Source: Taibaiella sp965229095 (lineage in GTDB: Bacteria; Bacteroidota; Bacteroidia; Chitinophagales; Chitinophagaceae). From it: DNA of 64,000 nt. The position numbers were made by a program, and so were the translations under genes. Position 1 is the stretch's first letter, and every line of letters begins with the position of its first letter. Below are positions 1 to 12,291 of this stretch, piece after piece. Where the stretch lies: assembly GCA_965229095.1 (NCBI GenBank), contig OZ245855.1:558001-622000 (forward strand), in the 5' to 3' direction. The notes below the pieces were generated by a model. That model worked only from the letters and a program-made list of their open reading frames with translations. It was not told the origin of the DNA and searched no databases.

Positions 1-1186
<1,186 letters not shown>

Positions 1187-1254
1187 TTAGAGCGCGTACC
1201 CGCAATGGGTAGCTTACCACTGCTGTTTTCTTTTATTTTAATTAAAAGATTAAG

Positions 1255-1263
1255 AAGTTCTTT
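1255..1263 (+). promoter_or_regulatory. boxA-like antitermination site in 16S-tRNA spacer
   Basis: AAGTTCTTT, the first of three copies in the rRNA spacers, matches the boxA-like motif usual in rRNA leaders and spacers. By family knowledge it would load NusB/NusE antitermination factors; this is inferred from sequence only. Confidence 0.5.
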
Positions 1264-1372
1264 AACATGTTAGTAGTAAAAAGCTGATTGTAGCGAAAGA
1301 CACAATTAGCAGTAACAGCCAGGCAAAAGCAGTACAACTGACCACTGCCTACTGTCGACTGTTAAAACAGAA

Positions 1373-1449
1373 AGTCTCGTAGCTCAGTTGGTTAGAGCGC
1401 TACACTGATAATGTAGAGGTCCCCAGTTCAAATCTGGGCGGGACTACCA
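1373..1449 (+). tRNA. tRNA-Ile (GAT)
   Basis: A complete cloverleaf can be folded: seven-base-pair acceptor stem (one G-U pair), D arm AGCTCAGTTGGTTAGAGC, anticodon loop CTGATAA giving anticodon GAT, T arm with TTCAAAT, discriminator A. The 3' CCA is encoded. Its place between 16S and 23S, ahead of tRNA-Ala, is the standard spacer arrangement. Confidence 0.97.
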
Positions 1450-1495
1450 TAATAATTAGCAAATTGGGAGATTATTCAATTTACTAATTAGAAAT

Positions 1496-1569
1496 GGGGG
1501 GTTAGCTCAGCTGGCTAGAGCACCTGCCTTGCACGCAGGGGGTCATCGGTTCGACTCCGATATCCTCCA
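1496..1569 (+). tRNA. tRNA-Ala (TGC), no encoded CCA
   Basis: A complete cloverleaf: acceptor stem from the G-run at 1496 pairing with ATCCTCC, D arm AGCTCAGCTGGCTAGAGC, anticodon loop CTTGCAC giving anticodon TGC, T loop TTCGACT, discriminator A at 1569. The next bases are CTA, so the CCA tail must be added by nucleotidyltransferase, unlike the neighbouring tRNA-Ile. Confidence 0.97.
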
Positions 1570-1585
1570 CTACAAACGAGTAAAC

Positions 1586-1594
1586 AAGTTCTTT
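1586..1594 (+). promoter_or_regulatory. boxA-like site downstream of tRNA-Ala
   Basis: Second copy of AAGTTCTTT, in the tRNA-Ala to 23S spacer (1570-1888). The rest of that spacer holds a 78-codon open frame (1630-1866) that I regard as chance. Confidence 0.45.
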
Positions 1595-1734
1595 AAAAGA
1601 TGAAGATGTAACGTATAGAGGCGTACAAAGTGGTTCAAGTCCATAAGCATTACAGCAGTTGTATTATCGATGTAAATCGTAAAGCAACATTTAATGTGCA
1701 CATTGGCCTATTGGCATATTTGCAGATTAAAGAC

Positions 1735-1743
1735 AAGTTCTTT
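1735..1743 (+). promoter_or_regulatory. boxA-like site upstream of 23S
   Basis: Third copy of AAGTTCTTT, followed by GACATATTGG, the usual form ahead of Bacteroidota 23S genes. Confidence 0.45.
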
Positions 1744-1888
1744 GACATATTGGGAAAGCAAGATGATAGTAAAAGTTATCGGATTAAAAATTACAGCAAT
1801 GTGGTTTTTTCTCTTGATGGCGAGGTAACATCTTCTAAGATAATACAATTAGTGGTAATTGTTTAAAAGTAGCCACTATAAAAAAATA

Positions 1889-4771
<2,883 letters not shown>

Positions 4772-4927
4772 TATTATTGAAATGAAGTTGTTACAAAATG
4801 AAAATACTATCTGAGCTGACCCAATATGTTAACTTATTAAGTTAGATATGAGATGTGAGTTATGAGCTATGAGATACAGTGATGTTCTTGATACGCAATA
4901 CTCAGGTCTCAATACTAATCAAGATCT
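4772..4927 (+). other. 23S-5S spacer with ATGAG-type repeat
   Basis: Non-coding spacer. Around 4843-4880 it holds a run of short words (GAGATGTGAG, ATGAGC, ATGAGAT) resembling the ATGAGAT-rich inverted repeat found again at 55.5-55.8 kb, so it may be a fragment of the same dispersed family. Confidence 0.4.
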
Positions 4928-5037
<110 letters not shown>

Positions 5038-5047
5038 TTATTTCTAG

Positions 5048-5080
5048 AAAGCCTCTTATCAATTGATAAGAGGCTTTTTT
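5048..5080 (+). terminator. Rho-independent terminator of the rRNA operon
   Basis: Perfect hairpin with left arm AAAGCCTCTTATC, loop AATT, right arm GATAAGAGGCTTT, ending in a T-run. It sits 10 nt after 5S. Confidence 0.9.
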
Positions 5081-5285
5081 GTGCCCATACGTGATCATAT
5101 TATCCAGGGTGCTGTTCACATTCATCGTGTATTGTCATTTCTCGTAGCGCTGCGGCGCTGCGAGAAATCAATAATATGCTACTGCAGAACGCTGCTGTTA
5201 TTTGCTCACCAGTGTGCGATGAAAGGAGAAATAGTACTCCTCTTTCATGCTGGCTTGCCCGGCCCTGATAGATTCCTCTTCCCAT

Positions 5286-5375
5286 GCAATATCTTTTGTG
5301 TCGTTGTGCCTTTGTGTGCTACTATTTTCTCACAAAGCCACGAAGAAAAAGAAATAGTATCTTCATTTAATAGAC
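5286..5375 (+). repeat. Dispersed intergenic repeat, copy A
   Basis: Holds TTGTGCCTTTGTGTGCTACTA, given in two parts as TTGTGCCTTTG and TGTGCTACTA, then TTTTCTCACA and AAAGAAATAGTATCT. The same series of words recurs diverged at 5615-5700. The whole stretch 5081-5902 is otherwise non-coding; its open frames are not convincing. Confidence 0.55.
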
Positions 5376-5384
5376 TACACTCCT

Positions 5385-5500
5385 GCTGGTCATTCCGAAT
5401 GCAACTTGCGCAGCTTGTGTAATGAGGAATCCTGGGTATTTATGACCTCTAAGCGATCAGGATCCTTCGGCTGCTGCGCAGACCTCTGAATGACGCGATT
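5385..5500 (-). repeat. Intergenic repeat related to the 19-20 kb array
   Basis: Contains CATTCCGAATGCAACTTGCG, CAGCTTGTGTAATGAGGAATC and AAGCGATCAGGATCCTTCGG. In reverse complement these match the units at 19.0-20.0 kb (GCTGCGCAAGCTTCATTCGG, GATCCCTCATTATGCATGC and the AAGGATCTCGATCGCTT half at about 19.41 kb). It is therefore an inverted, diverged member of one dispersed family. Confidence 0.6.
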
Positions 5501-5614
5501 TTAAGTTGTTATAAAAGAAAGTTGTCTCCCGCGTGGCTTTGTGTGCAACAACTTATAGCGAACCATGTTATGGCTTGCTGCGGCACGACGCGCAATTCAT
5601 TATGATCCGGCTTG

Positions 5615-5700
5615 ACTTTGTGCCTCTGTAGGCTACTATTTTCTCACAACGGCACAAAGACACAGAGAAAAGAAATAATATCTCAGTTTCATGTTGGCTT
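5615..5700 (+). repeat. Dispersed intergenic repeat, copy B
   Basis: Diverged second copy of the element at 5286-5375 (GCTACTATTTTCTCACAA, AAAGAAATAATATCT, then TTTCATGTTGGCTTGG, which also resembles TTTCATGCTGGCTTG near 5243). Confidence 0.5.
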
Positions 5701-5902
5701 GGCTATGTGTGATATAAAGGCTGCAGCTGCGGGCAAGCAATAATTAAGGAACCGCAGCCCGTTTATAAACCGTTTACTACCGCAGGTAAACATTTCTCCC
5801 CCAAAAACAGCTGCTTATACTAGCTTAGTTACAGGATCTGCCAGATCCGGGAATGCTTGTTCCATATTCATCAGTTCATCATTTACCCAAACTACTTCTA
5901 GT

Positions 5903-6112
5903 ATGAAAAAGAAATCCCTTGATTTTGACCGGAAATTGTTTTTGCTGAAGGACACTGTTACTTCCTTAAACCAACAGGAAGACATCAAAGGCGGTGCAAC
6001 CGGTATCAGTGTTTGTGTAACGTATTGTGTCTCCTGCGGAGGCGGCTGTACTACGGGGCCAGGTAATACCAATCTTTCGGTAGGACACCCTTGTTGTAAG
6101 CCCACGGACTAA
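5903..6112 (+). CDS. Orphan class I lanthipeptide-like precursor
   Basis: A 69-residue peptide with a two-part ribosomal natural-product design. The leader is Lys-rich at the start, with DRKLFLLKDTVTSLN and a Gly-Gly site (KGG, residues 29-31). The predicted core has six Cys and several Ser/Thr and ends HPCCKPTD. The leader resembles Bacteroidota class I lanthipeptide / GG-leader precursors and is clearly similar to the second precursor at 52460-52741 (DRKL, LxKxTVTxL, GG). No LanB, LanC, peptidase or transporter gene is in the window, so modification must occur in trans or not at all. A strong hairpin follows 21 nt after the stop. The family call is from recognition; the product structure is unknown. 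Confidence 0.75.
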   Translation: MKKKSLDFDRKLFLLKDTVTSLNQQEDIKGGATGISVCVTYCVSCGGGCTTGPGNTNLSVGHPCCKPTD

Positions 6113-6133
6113 CAACACCTGTATTCGCCTGGT

Positions 6134-6175
6134 AAACAGCTAAGGCTCGGACAATGGTCTGGGCCTTAGCTGTTT
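6134..6175 (+). terminator. Rho-independent terminator after the precursor gene
   Basis: Perfect 13-bp stem, AAACAGCTAAGGC with GCCTTAGCTGTTT, around a 16-nt loop; TAA follows rather than a long T-run. Confidence 0.75.
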
Positions 6176-6440
6176 AATGCTTATAGGCTGGGGAAAAGGC
6201 ACACATTTTTCTACCGGTATTAATGCCGCCGGCTCCCTAAAAGACTGTTGTCTATAAATAACTTCGAAGTTTATAAACCAATTTTTACCTAATGCGATTC
6301 GTGCTATGCATAGGTAAAATAATAGTGGTTTATCCATAACGCTTTTGATTTATCTGTATCCTTTCCATTTAATCAGTATTGATGATATTGGCCTTAATGT
6401 GGCATGGGTTTTGGAACTATACTAGTTAAACAGAAGTGTG

Positions 6441-8705
6441 ATGAAAAAAAATAATATTAATTTCCCGCAACTGCTGCGTTTTAGTTTACTGACTTTAATG
6501 TTTGCTACTAGTGTATTAACATCGGATGCTCAATTGTACGGGGACTTTCCCTATAACCAAAGCTTTACTTCCGGCACGCAGCCAGCGGAGGCAACAGCAC
6601 CTACGGGCGCCGGTACCAATGCCGTTACCTTTACTTCGAACGGTATGCTGCTTACCCCAGCCACCAACTCGCAATTCGGGGCTATCTTTATCAATAATAA
6701 GCAATTCAGCTCCAACAACGGTATCAAAATCTCGTTTGAGTATTCCATATATGGTGGAACTGGCGCCGATGGTATCGCTGTATTTTTGTTCGATGCAGCC
6801 GTAACCAATCCCGAAGTGGGCGCGATAGGCAAGGCCCTTGGTTTTGCTTATAACAGAACCAATAACCAATGGTCGGCGCAAAGGAAGAAAGGCCTGACGG
6901 GTGGCTACCTGAGCATTGGTTTAGATGCCTATGGTAATAATAAGAACGTATTTTTCCAGGGAGAAGCACGCACTAATGGCGTACCTGCTCCTCCCAGTGG
7001 CGGATGGTCGCAATATACAAGTCATGTGACGTTGAGGGGCGCCGTTGGTGGTTTTATCAACAACAATGGCCTGGATAGCGGCTATACAGGTAATCCCGTA
7101 TTAACGACAAAGACGACATTGGCTGCTACCACAAATGGTGGCGCTACGTTGAATACGCTTGGCGGCGGCTATACCTACACACCCGGTACGACAGATAATT
7201 TCAACCTGAGGCCAGGCACCTTTACTACAGACCCTTCCAATGCCGCTTACCGTAAGGCATTTATCGATCTTATCCCCAATGTGCTGGGTGGCTTTAATAT
7301 CACGGTAAAAATCCAGCATGGCTCTGTTACCACAACGGTTATCGACAACTATTGGTACCGGACTTCGTTTACGTACACCGAGAATGCCAATCCCAGTGTT
7401 TCCGATTTCAATACAGCCAATACCCAAGGGGCCAATACGACCCAAACGCTTAATGCCCCGGTACCCGATTTCTTCCGGATAGGTTTTGCCGCTTCTACAG
7501 GAGGCCTGAACGATAATCACCTTATCCGCAACCTGACGGTATTATTGCCTTATGCGGCAGAAGCAGTACCCGATAGTGCAAGCACCTGCCAGGGCGTGCC
7601 GGTTACCCTCAGCCCCCTGGCCAATGACCAGGCTTACTCAGGACCTATATCTTTGCCGGTAGGATCATCGGCCAATATCAATAAGACTACATTCCGTTTC
7701 CACGAGCTCAACAATGCCCCTTCGGCCAATGCCAGCAATGTAAGCAATGCGCAAGGTACCTGGGTATATAATGCCAGCACAGGCCAGGTTTCCTTTACAC
7801 CGGCAGCCGGATTTAGCGGAGTGGCTTCTATAAAATATTCGGTTAAGGGAAGCGGTACACCCTATGGCGATGAAGCTTATCGCTCGGGAACTGCTACGCT
7901 TACGGTAACGGTGAACCCTACACCCGCGGCTCCCATTATAGGTACTATAACGCCTGCCAATGCCAATACCTCCAATGGCTCGGTGCAACTGAGCGGCTTA
8001 CCCGCATCCGGCACCTGGACTATTGCCGAAACCCCCGGCGGGCTTAGCCGTACGGGTACGGGTACTTCCACTTTATTTACAGGACTGGGCACCGGTGCAC
8101 ATAGCTTTGTGGTGACCGCTGCTACCGGATGTGCTTCCCCGGCTTCTTCCTCGGCCTCGGTACCATTACCTGTTCGCCTTAACGATTTTACTGCAGTAAA
8201 AGAGCAACAAAATGCCCGCCTGGATTGGTCTACCGCCTCGGAGCAAAACAACAGAGGGTTTTATATAGAGCGCAGTGCCGATGGACAAAGCTGGAAGAAT
8301 ATAGGTTTTGTGGCTTCGAAAGCCGAAAACGGAAACAGCAGCCAGAAGATCATATATACTTACCTGGATAAAATGCCCATGAGCGGGAAAAATCTGTACC
8401 GCCTGAACCAGGTGGATATGGATGGGCAGAATAGCTACAGCGCCACAGCCCTGGTGGTATTTGGCGCGGATGGTGATATGATCCTGTTCCCCAACCCGGC
8501 CAGCAATACCATTACTTTAAGCGGCTTACCGGCTAAGGCAGCCGTCCAGGTGCACAATATGATGGGGCAAACCATTTTTAAAGGCCAGGCGACAGGCAGC
8601 AATATAACGATAGACCTCAGTGCCAATGCAAAAGGCCTGTACAATATATCCGTGATCAACGATAGCGGACTGGTGCAAAAAACATTCAAATTGATATTAC
8701 AATAG
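6441..8705 (+). CDS. T9SS-secreted L-type lectin-like surface protein
   Basis: A protein of about 754 residues. The ATG at 6441 is chosen over an in-frame GTG three bases upstream. A signal peptide (MKKNNINF, hydrophobic stretch, cleavage near SDA-Q) is followed by a beta-rich domain with L-type lectin-like words (DGIAVFLFD near residue 113, GYLSIGLDAYGN near residue 156), then Ig/cadherin-like repeats (SIKYSVKG; TLTVTVNPTPAAP) and a C-terminal domain of T9SS type A character (LFPNPASNTITLSGL ... KGLYNISVINDSG). Family knowledge says such proteins are exported through the type IX system and anchored or released at the cell surface. The binding target is unknown. The gene is monocistronic, ending in a hairpin. 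Confidence 0.85.
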   Translation: MKKNNINFPQLLRFSLLTLMFATSVLTSDAQLYGDFPYNQSFTSGTQPAEATAPTGAGTNAVTFTSNGMLLTPATNSQFGAIFINNKQFSSNNGIKISFEYSIYGGTGADGIAVFLFDAAVTNPEVGAIGKALGFAYNRTNNQWSAQRKKGLTGGYLSIGLDAYGNNKNVFFQGEARTNGVPAPPSGGWSQYTSHVTLRGAVGGFINNNGLDSGYTGNPVLTTKTTLAATTNGGATLNTLGGGYTYTPGTTDNFNLRPGTFTTDPSNAAYRKAFIDLIPNVLGGFNITVKIQHGSVTTTVIDNYWYRTSFTYTENANPSVSDFNTANTQGANTTQTLNAPVPDFFRIGFAASTGGLNDNHLIRNLTVLLPYAAEAVPDSASTCQGVPVTLSPLANDQAYSGPISLPVGSSANINKTTFRFHELNNAPSANASNVSNAQGTWVYNASTGQVSFTPAAGFSGVASIKYSVKGSGTPYGDEAYRSGTATLTVTVNPTPAAPIIGTITPANANTSNGSVQLSGLPASGTWTIAETPGGLSRTGTGTSTLFTGLGTGAHSFVVTAATGCASPASSSASVPLPVRLNDFTAVKEQQNARLDWSTASEQNNRGFYIERSADGQSWKNIGFVASKAENGNSSQKIIYTYLDKMPMSGKNLYRLNQVDMDGQNSYSATALVVFGADGDMILFPNPASNTITLSGLPAKAAVQVHNMMGQTIFKGQATGSNITIDLSANAKGLYNISVINDSGLVQKTFKLILQ

Positions 8706-8731
8706 AGGGTGTAATGGTGTGTTAAGAAGAG

Positions 8732-8764
8732 ACAGCTCTGTACAGGTTACAGGGCTGTTTTTCT
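8732..8764 (+). terminator. Rho-independent terminator
   Basis: ACAGCTCTGTA pairs with TACAGGGCTGT (one G-U pair), followed by TTTTTCTTTTT, 27 nt after the stop of the lectin-like gene. Confidence 0.85.
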
Positions 8765-8841
8765 TTTTGGGAGAAATAAAGATAGGCAGCAATAGGAAAG
8801 GGTCATTTAGCCAGGCTGCAATAGGTAAAAGCTCCGGGAGC

Positions 8842-9093
8842 CTGCTATGGTAATTCCTGATGCGGTTTCGTCCTTTCGGCACCTTGCTACAAAACTTCCG
8901 GGTCCTGGCCTCAAATTGCAGCAGGTTATTGCAAAAGTTCCTGGTATCATTTCCCAATTTCATCACGTTGTTGCAAAACTTCCTGGTCTTATTTCCCAAT
9001 TGCAGCAGGTTATTACCAAACTTCCTGGTGCTATTACCTAATTGCAGCATGTTGTTGCCAATCTTCCGGGTCTTATTTCCATATTACAGGAGC
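8842..9093. repeat. Six-copy tandem repeat with 42-bp unit
   Basis: Units begin at 8842 (degenerate), 8884, 8926, 8968, 9010 and 9052. A typical unit reads TTGTTGCAAAACTTCCTGGT, then CTTATTTCCCAATTGCAGCAGG. The period is a multiple of three, so long open frames appear on both strands (8860-9123 plus; 8697-9050 minus, giving a 14-residue repeat LLQLGNKTRKFCNN). I do not annotate either as a gene because no start, leader or conserved ending is evident. Confidence 0.85.
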
Positions 9094-9383
9094 TTATACC
9101 GACACGGAGGATCGTTGTGGTAAAGTGGCAGGACCTTATACGGCCTTTAAGGAAAGTTGCCGGAACAGGCAGGGAAGCCTCTACAGCGTGGTGAGGCGTG
9201 GTATATATGATGGAGAAAGGGGAATTGCCGGTGCTGCTACAGCTTATGTTTTGGGACAAGGCCTTAGCCGGGGGCAGGATGAAATATACTATAAGCGTAT
9301 AGGACAAGTGCGCCGTGGGGCGTATATAAAGCCTGGGAAAAGATGGGGTTGGTTTACTGGTTTGCCGTTTTCCCGGCTTTATG
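9094..9383. other. Non-coding spacer, nothing recognised
   Basis: No convincing gene, RNA or hairpin is visible between the tandem repeat and the convergent end of the coiled-coil gene. A 91-codon open frame (9125-9400) overlaps that gene's end and looks like chance. Confidence 0.4.
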
Positions 9384-10139
9384 CTAGTGCTGTGCCTTAA
9401 AGCTTAATGCCGCTACGTGCTTGTATTGCGCTGTATTGACCGGGAAAATGCTCTTGACATAGGCCTTAATGCTGCTCACAACGGCGATCATGCCCTGCTC
9501 CGGGGCATACAGCCATTGGTTGCGCTGGTCGCGGGCCTGCTGCAGATCGGCCATGCCGGCGGCAGCCTCCTGGTAGCTTTGCCGCATAGCCGCCAGCTTC
9601 TCATCCAGGCCGGCCACCTTGAGCTGCTGCTCGTTGGGCTGGTACAGCGTATCCGTTTTCAGGGTTTCGATCAGCAAGGCAAAATTATCTATGCGGTTGG
9701 CATAGCCTGTTTGTGCTGCCGATACCTTGCCTGCGAGCGCTGCCGGTTGTTCTTGTCCGGCAGCATTGGCCGCCGGCCTGGCGGCTGTTTTAAGCGGGGT
9801 GGCACGCCGGCCTTTTACCTTGCGGGCTACTGTATTAAAGGTTTCCAGCGATTTGGCCGATGTGCCCGAAGCCTTTAAGGCATTGCCTACACGCGTGGTA
9901 AGGCCGGTAACATCGGCAAAGGCAAGCTGTTGCTTATCTACCGCATCGCTATAGGCCGACTTGCGCTGGTTAAACAAAGCCTGCGCCTCCTGTGCCTGCA
10001 GCAGCAGGGCTTGCAGCCGGCTGATCTCCAACTGAGCATTGGCCGGCTGGTATACGGTACCAAAGCTGCGCAGCACCTCGATGAGCGCCGCAAAATTGGT
10101 CAGGTTTTTGGCGTGGGTGCTTTCCGAATGTTTCGTCAT
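9384..10139 (-). CDS. Hypothetical helical/coiled-coil protein with internal duplication
   Basis: A protein of 251 residues with no signal peptide or membrane segment, rich in Ala, Gln and Leu and predicted by eye to be almost all helix. Two halves share a motif: residues about 12-45 (NFAALIEVLRSFGTVYQP) and about 152-185 (NFALLIETLKTDTLYQP), each followed by a Gln/Leu/Ala helix, which indicates duplication. A basic, Ala/Pro-rich linker (KVKGRRATPLKTAARPAAN) separates them. I recognise it as a Bacteroidota-type hypothetical but cannot name a function. It is high-GC, like the core genome, and stands just outside the AT-rich island. Confidence 0.7.
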   Translation of the reverse strand: MTKHSESTHAKNLTNFAALIEVLRSFGTVYQPANAQLEISRLQALLLQAQEAQALFNQRKSAYSDAVDKQQLAFADVTGLTTRVGNALKASGTSAKSLETFNTVARKVKGRRATPLKTAARPAANAAGQEQPAALAGKVSAAQTGYANRIDNFALLIETLKTDTLYQPNEQQLKVAGLDEKLAAMRQSYQEAAAGMADLQQARDQRNQWLYAPEQGMIAVVSSIKAYVKSIFPVNTAQYKHVAALSFKAQH

Positions 10140-10442
10140 AAGGATATCTGATTTTAAGGGTGAACCAATACCTTAAAATCCACAAGTTTTGTGCCAGAAA
10201 TGAAACAAGCCGCAGTGAACCTGTTATAGTAGCTGGGGATAGGGGAAGAAAGTGAGTAAAGTTTGTTGGTTAAAAACAGCAATAACGGGGAGGGTTAGCC
10301 GTAAGAGAGGGGGACGATTGTGGGGGTTGCAGGAACGGGATAGAATTTTAATCTTTATAGAAAAATATAATTAGTATAAAATGCTTGATCCCATAATATA
10401 TTTGTTTATGGAAAGGCCTTTAATTCCATAAGTTGAAAATAT
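10140..10442. other. Upstream region of accessory operon A
   Basis: Non-coding; composition shifts here from GC-rich core to AT-rich island. TATATTTG at 10397-10404 matches the Bacteroidota -7 consensus TAnnTTTG and lies 38 nt before the first gene of operon A. No TTTG is seen at the right spacing upstream, so the promoter is tentative. No integration repeat or tRNA was found. Confidence 0.4.
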
Positions 10443-10853
10443 ATGCATACTACTTCTAATGATAATAAAATAAAGCATTTAGAGTTTATTCAGTTGACTA
10501 TAACCAGAATGAATGTAAACTCATTTATGGTCAAAGGTTGGCTGGTAACACTTGTAGCGGCAATATTTGTTCTCTCAGAGAAAGACTCCAATGTTAAATT
10601 TCTATGGTTCGCCCCTTTTGCTTCCATTCTATTTTGGATACTTGATGGCTTCTTCGTTTGTACTGAAAGGAAGTATAGAGGTTTGTATGATCATGTTAGA
10701 AATTTAAATGAGACACAAATAGACTACTCAATGAATGCAGAAGCTTATGCTGGCGGCAAAAATAGCTTTATCCCAAGTCTGCTTTCTCTAACCCTTCTTT
10801 TATTTTATCCTATAATAATTCTGGCATCTATACTAGCCTCAGTCTTACTCTAA
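10443..10853 (+). CDS. Small membrane protein of TIR-associated type
   Basis: 136 residues: a short soluble N-terminal helix (HLEFIQLTITRMNVNSF), two closely spaced membrane segments (about 27-41 GWLVTLVAAIFVL and 47-66 FLWFAPFASILFWILDGFF), a cytoplasmic stretch with CTERKYRGLYDHVR, and a C-terminal hydrophobic segment (about 111-136). I recognise the KGW...AxFxLxxKDSN...FWxLDGFF...ER...LYD pattern as a family often found beside DUF1863/ThsB-like TIR genes in defence neighbourhoods; here a TIR gene lies two genes downstream. It is a possible membrane effector or anchor. It is AT-rich and starts operon A; the gap to the next gene is 31 nt. Confidence 0.7.
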   Translation: MHTTSNDNKIKHLEFIQLTITRMNVNSFMVKGWLVTLVAAIFVLSEKDSNVKFLWFAPFASILFWILDGFFVCTERKYRGLYDHVRNLNETQIDYSMNAEAYAGGKNSFIPSLLSLTLLLFYPIIILASILASVLL

Positions 10854-10884
10854 TTGACTTTCCTAACCAACAAATAAGCCAACT

Positions 10885-11769
10885 ATGGAATTTAATGAGT
10901 ATCAAGAACAAGCACGGAAAACAATTCAAAAAAACGCAACAGATGAACGGCTAACAGGAATAGTCCCATTTTTAGGGATTATTGGCGAAATCGGGTCTGT
11001 TGTTTCGCAGTTGAAAATTAAATTTAGAGATGGAGATGCTTATGTAGCTTATAAGCCCAAGCTGGCTGAAGAGCTTGGAGATGTACTATGGTATATTTCT
11101 GCAATCGGACATCTAAATGATTTAAAGCTAGAAGACATAGCACAAAGTAATCTTCTTAAGATTCATGATAGATTTTTGGCAGATGATCCTGATGTTTTTA
11201 CTGACTTTGATTTGAATTACCCAGAAAATGAAAGGTTCCCGGATGAATTTGAAATTGAGTTTCAATCCTATGAAGAAAATGGAAAAAAGAAGCTTAAAAT
11301 AATCGATAAAAGAGATAATACTGCTATTGGTGATCCCCTAACTGACAATACCCATGAAGAAGATGGTTATAGGTTTCATGATATCTTCCACTATGGATAT
11401 TTGGCGATTTTAGGTTGGTCGCCTGTATTGAGGAAATTACTTTCCTTAAAGAGGAAAAGCAGTCCAGAAACAGATGAAAATGAGGATGGCGCAAGAGCCC
11501 AAATTACCGAAGAGCTGGTTTCATTATTTATATATCACCATGCACTAGATCGTGAGTTGTTGAAATATAGCTCGAGTGTTGATTCTGGAATTATTAAGAA
11601 TGTACAAAGCTTGGTGAAGAAAACAGAGGTAAAAGATTGTAGTGGCAAACAATGGGAAAGAGCCATTTTAAATTCTTATAAAGTGTTTGATAAATTGCGT
11701 GAAAATGGAGGAGGAAGAGTACTCGTAAGTAAAAAGAATAGATCACTTATTTACTTAGGCAAAAGATAG
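10885..11769 (+). CDS. MazG-like NTP pyrophosphohydrolase fused to MazG C-terminal domain
   Basis: 294 residues. The N-terminal part (about 1-100) is an all-alpha MazG-like NTP-PPase: GIIGEIGSVVSQLK (E35; the second Glu of the usual ExxE is Ser38) and AEELGDVLWYISAIG (E63, D66). It would hydrolyse an NTP or dNTP to the monophosphate. The C-terminal part (about 140-294) has YRFHDIFH (163-169), LGWSP, KRKSS and EDGARAQITEE, a domain known as MazG_C that often follows or accompanies MazG. The same domain recurs alone at 17167-17757. The altered ExxE may mean changed metal binding. The gene sits between the membrane protein and the TIR gene, in one direction with short gaps. Confidence 0.8.
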   Translation: MEFNEYQEQARKTIQKNATDERLTGIVPFLGIIGEIGSVVSQLKIKFRDGDAYVAYKPKLAEELGDVLWYISAIGHLNDLKLEDIAQSNLLKIHDRFLADDPDVFTDFDLNYPENERFPDEFEIEFQSYEENGKKKLKIIDKRDNTAIGDPLTDNTHEEDGYRFHDIFHYGYLAILGWSPVLRKLLSLKRKSSPETDENEDGARAQITEELVSLFIYHHALDRELLKYSSSVDSGIIKNVQSLVKKTEVKDCSGKQWERAILNSYKVFDKLRENGGGRVLVSKKNRSLIYLGKR

Positions 11770-11805
11770 TCGCTACTTTTAAAAAGCCTTAAACAAATAT
11801 GATCT

Positions 11806-12291
11806 ATGGACAAAAGACATAACATTTTTATTAGTCACCATGGCAAAGATGATGATAAGGTACAAGCCCTAAAAGAGAGGCTTAGAGGAGCAGGGTATAA
11901 TGTTCATAATTACTCTGTTGACAGTACCAAACACAAAGATGGTAGACGTCCTTCTGATGAAGTTATTGCACGATACTTACGCATGCAAATTCGTTGGTCT
12001 GGGTCTCTTATCTGCTTAATCGGGAAGGATACCTATAATAGACCGTGGGTGAACTATGAAATTAGGCAAGCTCACATACAAGGGAAACGGATAATTGGAG
12101 TGTATGCTCATGGGCAAAAGGGCACAGAATTGCCTGATGCTCTCAAACGATATGGCAATAATACATTTGGATGGAATTCTATTGATAAAATAGGTGATGC
12201 CATAGCTGGAAAACCGCTACCTTTTGAAAATCCAGATGGAACTCCGAGTACACCAATACATAACATTAGAAAAATCCCTTGTAAAAAATGA
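11806..12291 (+). CDS. ThsB-like TIR domain protein (DUF1863 type)
   Basis: 161 residues, essentially one TIR-like domain: NIFISHHGKDDD at the first strand, then GYNVHNYSVD, a helix IARYLRMQIRWSGSLICLIG, and WVNYEI with Glu85 in the position of the presumed catalytic glutamate. The family (Thoeris ThsB, MTH538-like) includes enzymes that turn NAD into cyclic ADP-ribose-type signals. The usual Thoeris partner ThsA is absent; the membrane protein at 10443 could be the responder. The stop overlaps the next start by 4 nt, so the two are probably translationally coupled. The family call is fairly sure; catalysis is inferred. Confidence 0.82.
   Translation: MDKRHNIFISHHGKDDDKVQALKERLRGAGYNVHNYSVDSTKHKDGRRPSDEVIARYLRMQIRWSGSLICLIGKDTYNRPWVNYEIRQAHIQGKRIIGVYAHGQKGTELPDALKRYGNNTFGWNSIDKIGDAIAGKPLPFENPDGTPSTPIHNIRKIPCKK

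Noticed and set aside
1630..1866. 78-codon frame in the tRNA-Ala to 23S spacer
   Set aside because: Contains a boxA-like site and spacer sequence; no family resemblance.
5063..5422. 119-codon frame after the rRNA terminator
   Set aside because: Begins inside the terminator region and runs through dispersed repeats.
6140..6337. 65-codon minus-strand frame
   Set aside because: Starts in empty spacer and ends within the terminator hairpin; no coding character.
8697..9050. 117-codon minus-strand frame with 14-residue repeats
   Set aside because: Explained by the 42-bp tandem repeat, which also opens plus-strand frames; no leader or conserved end.
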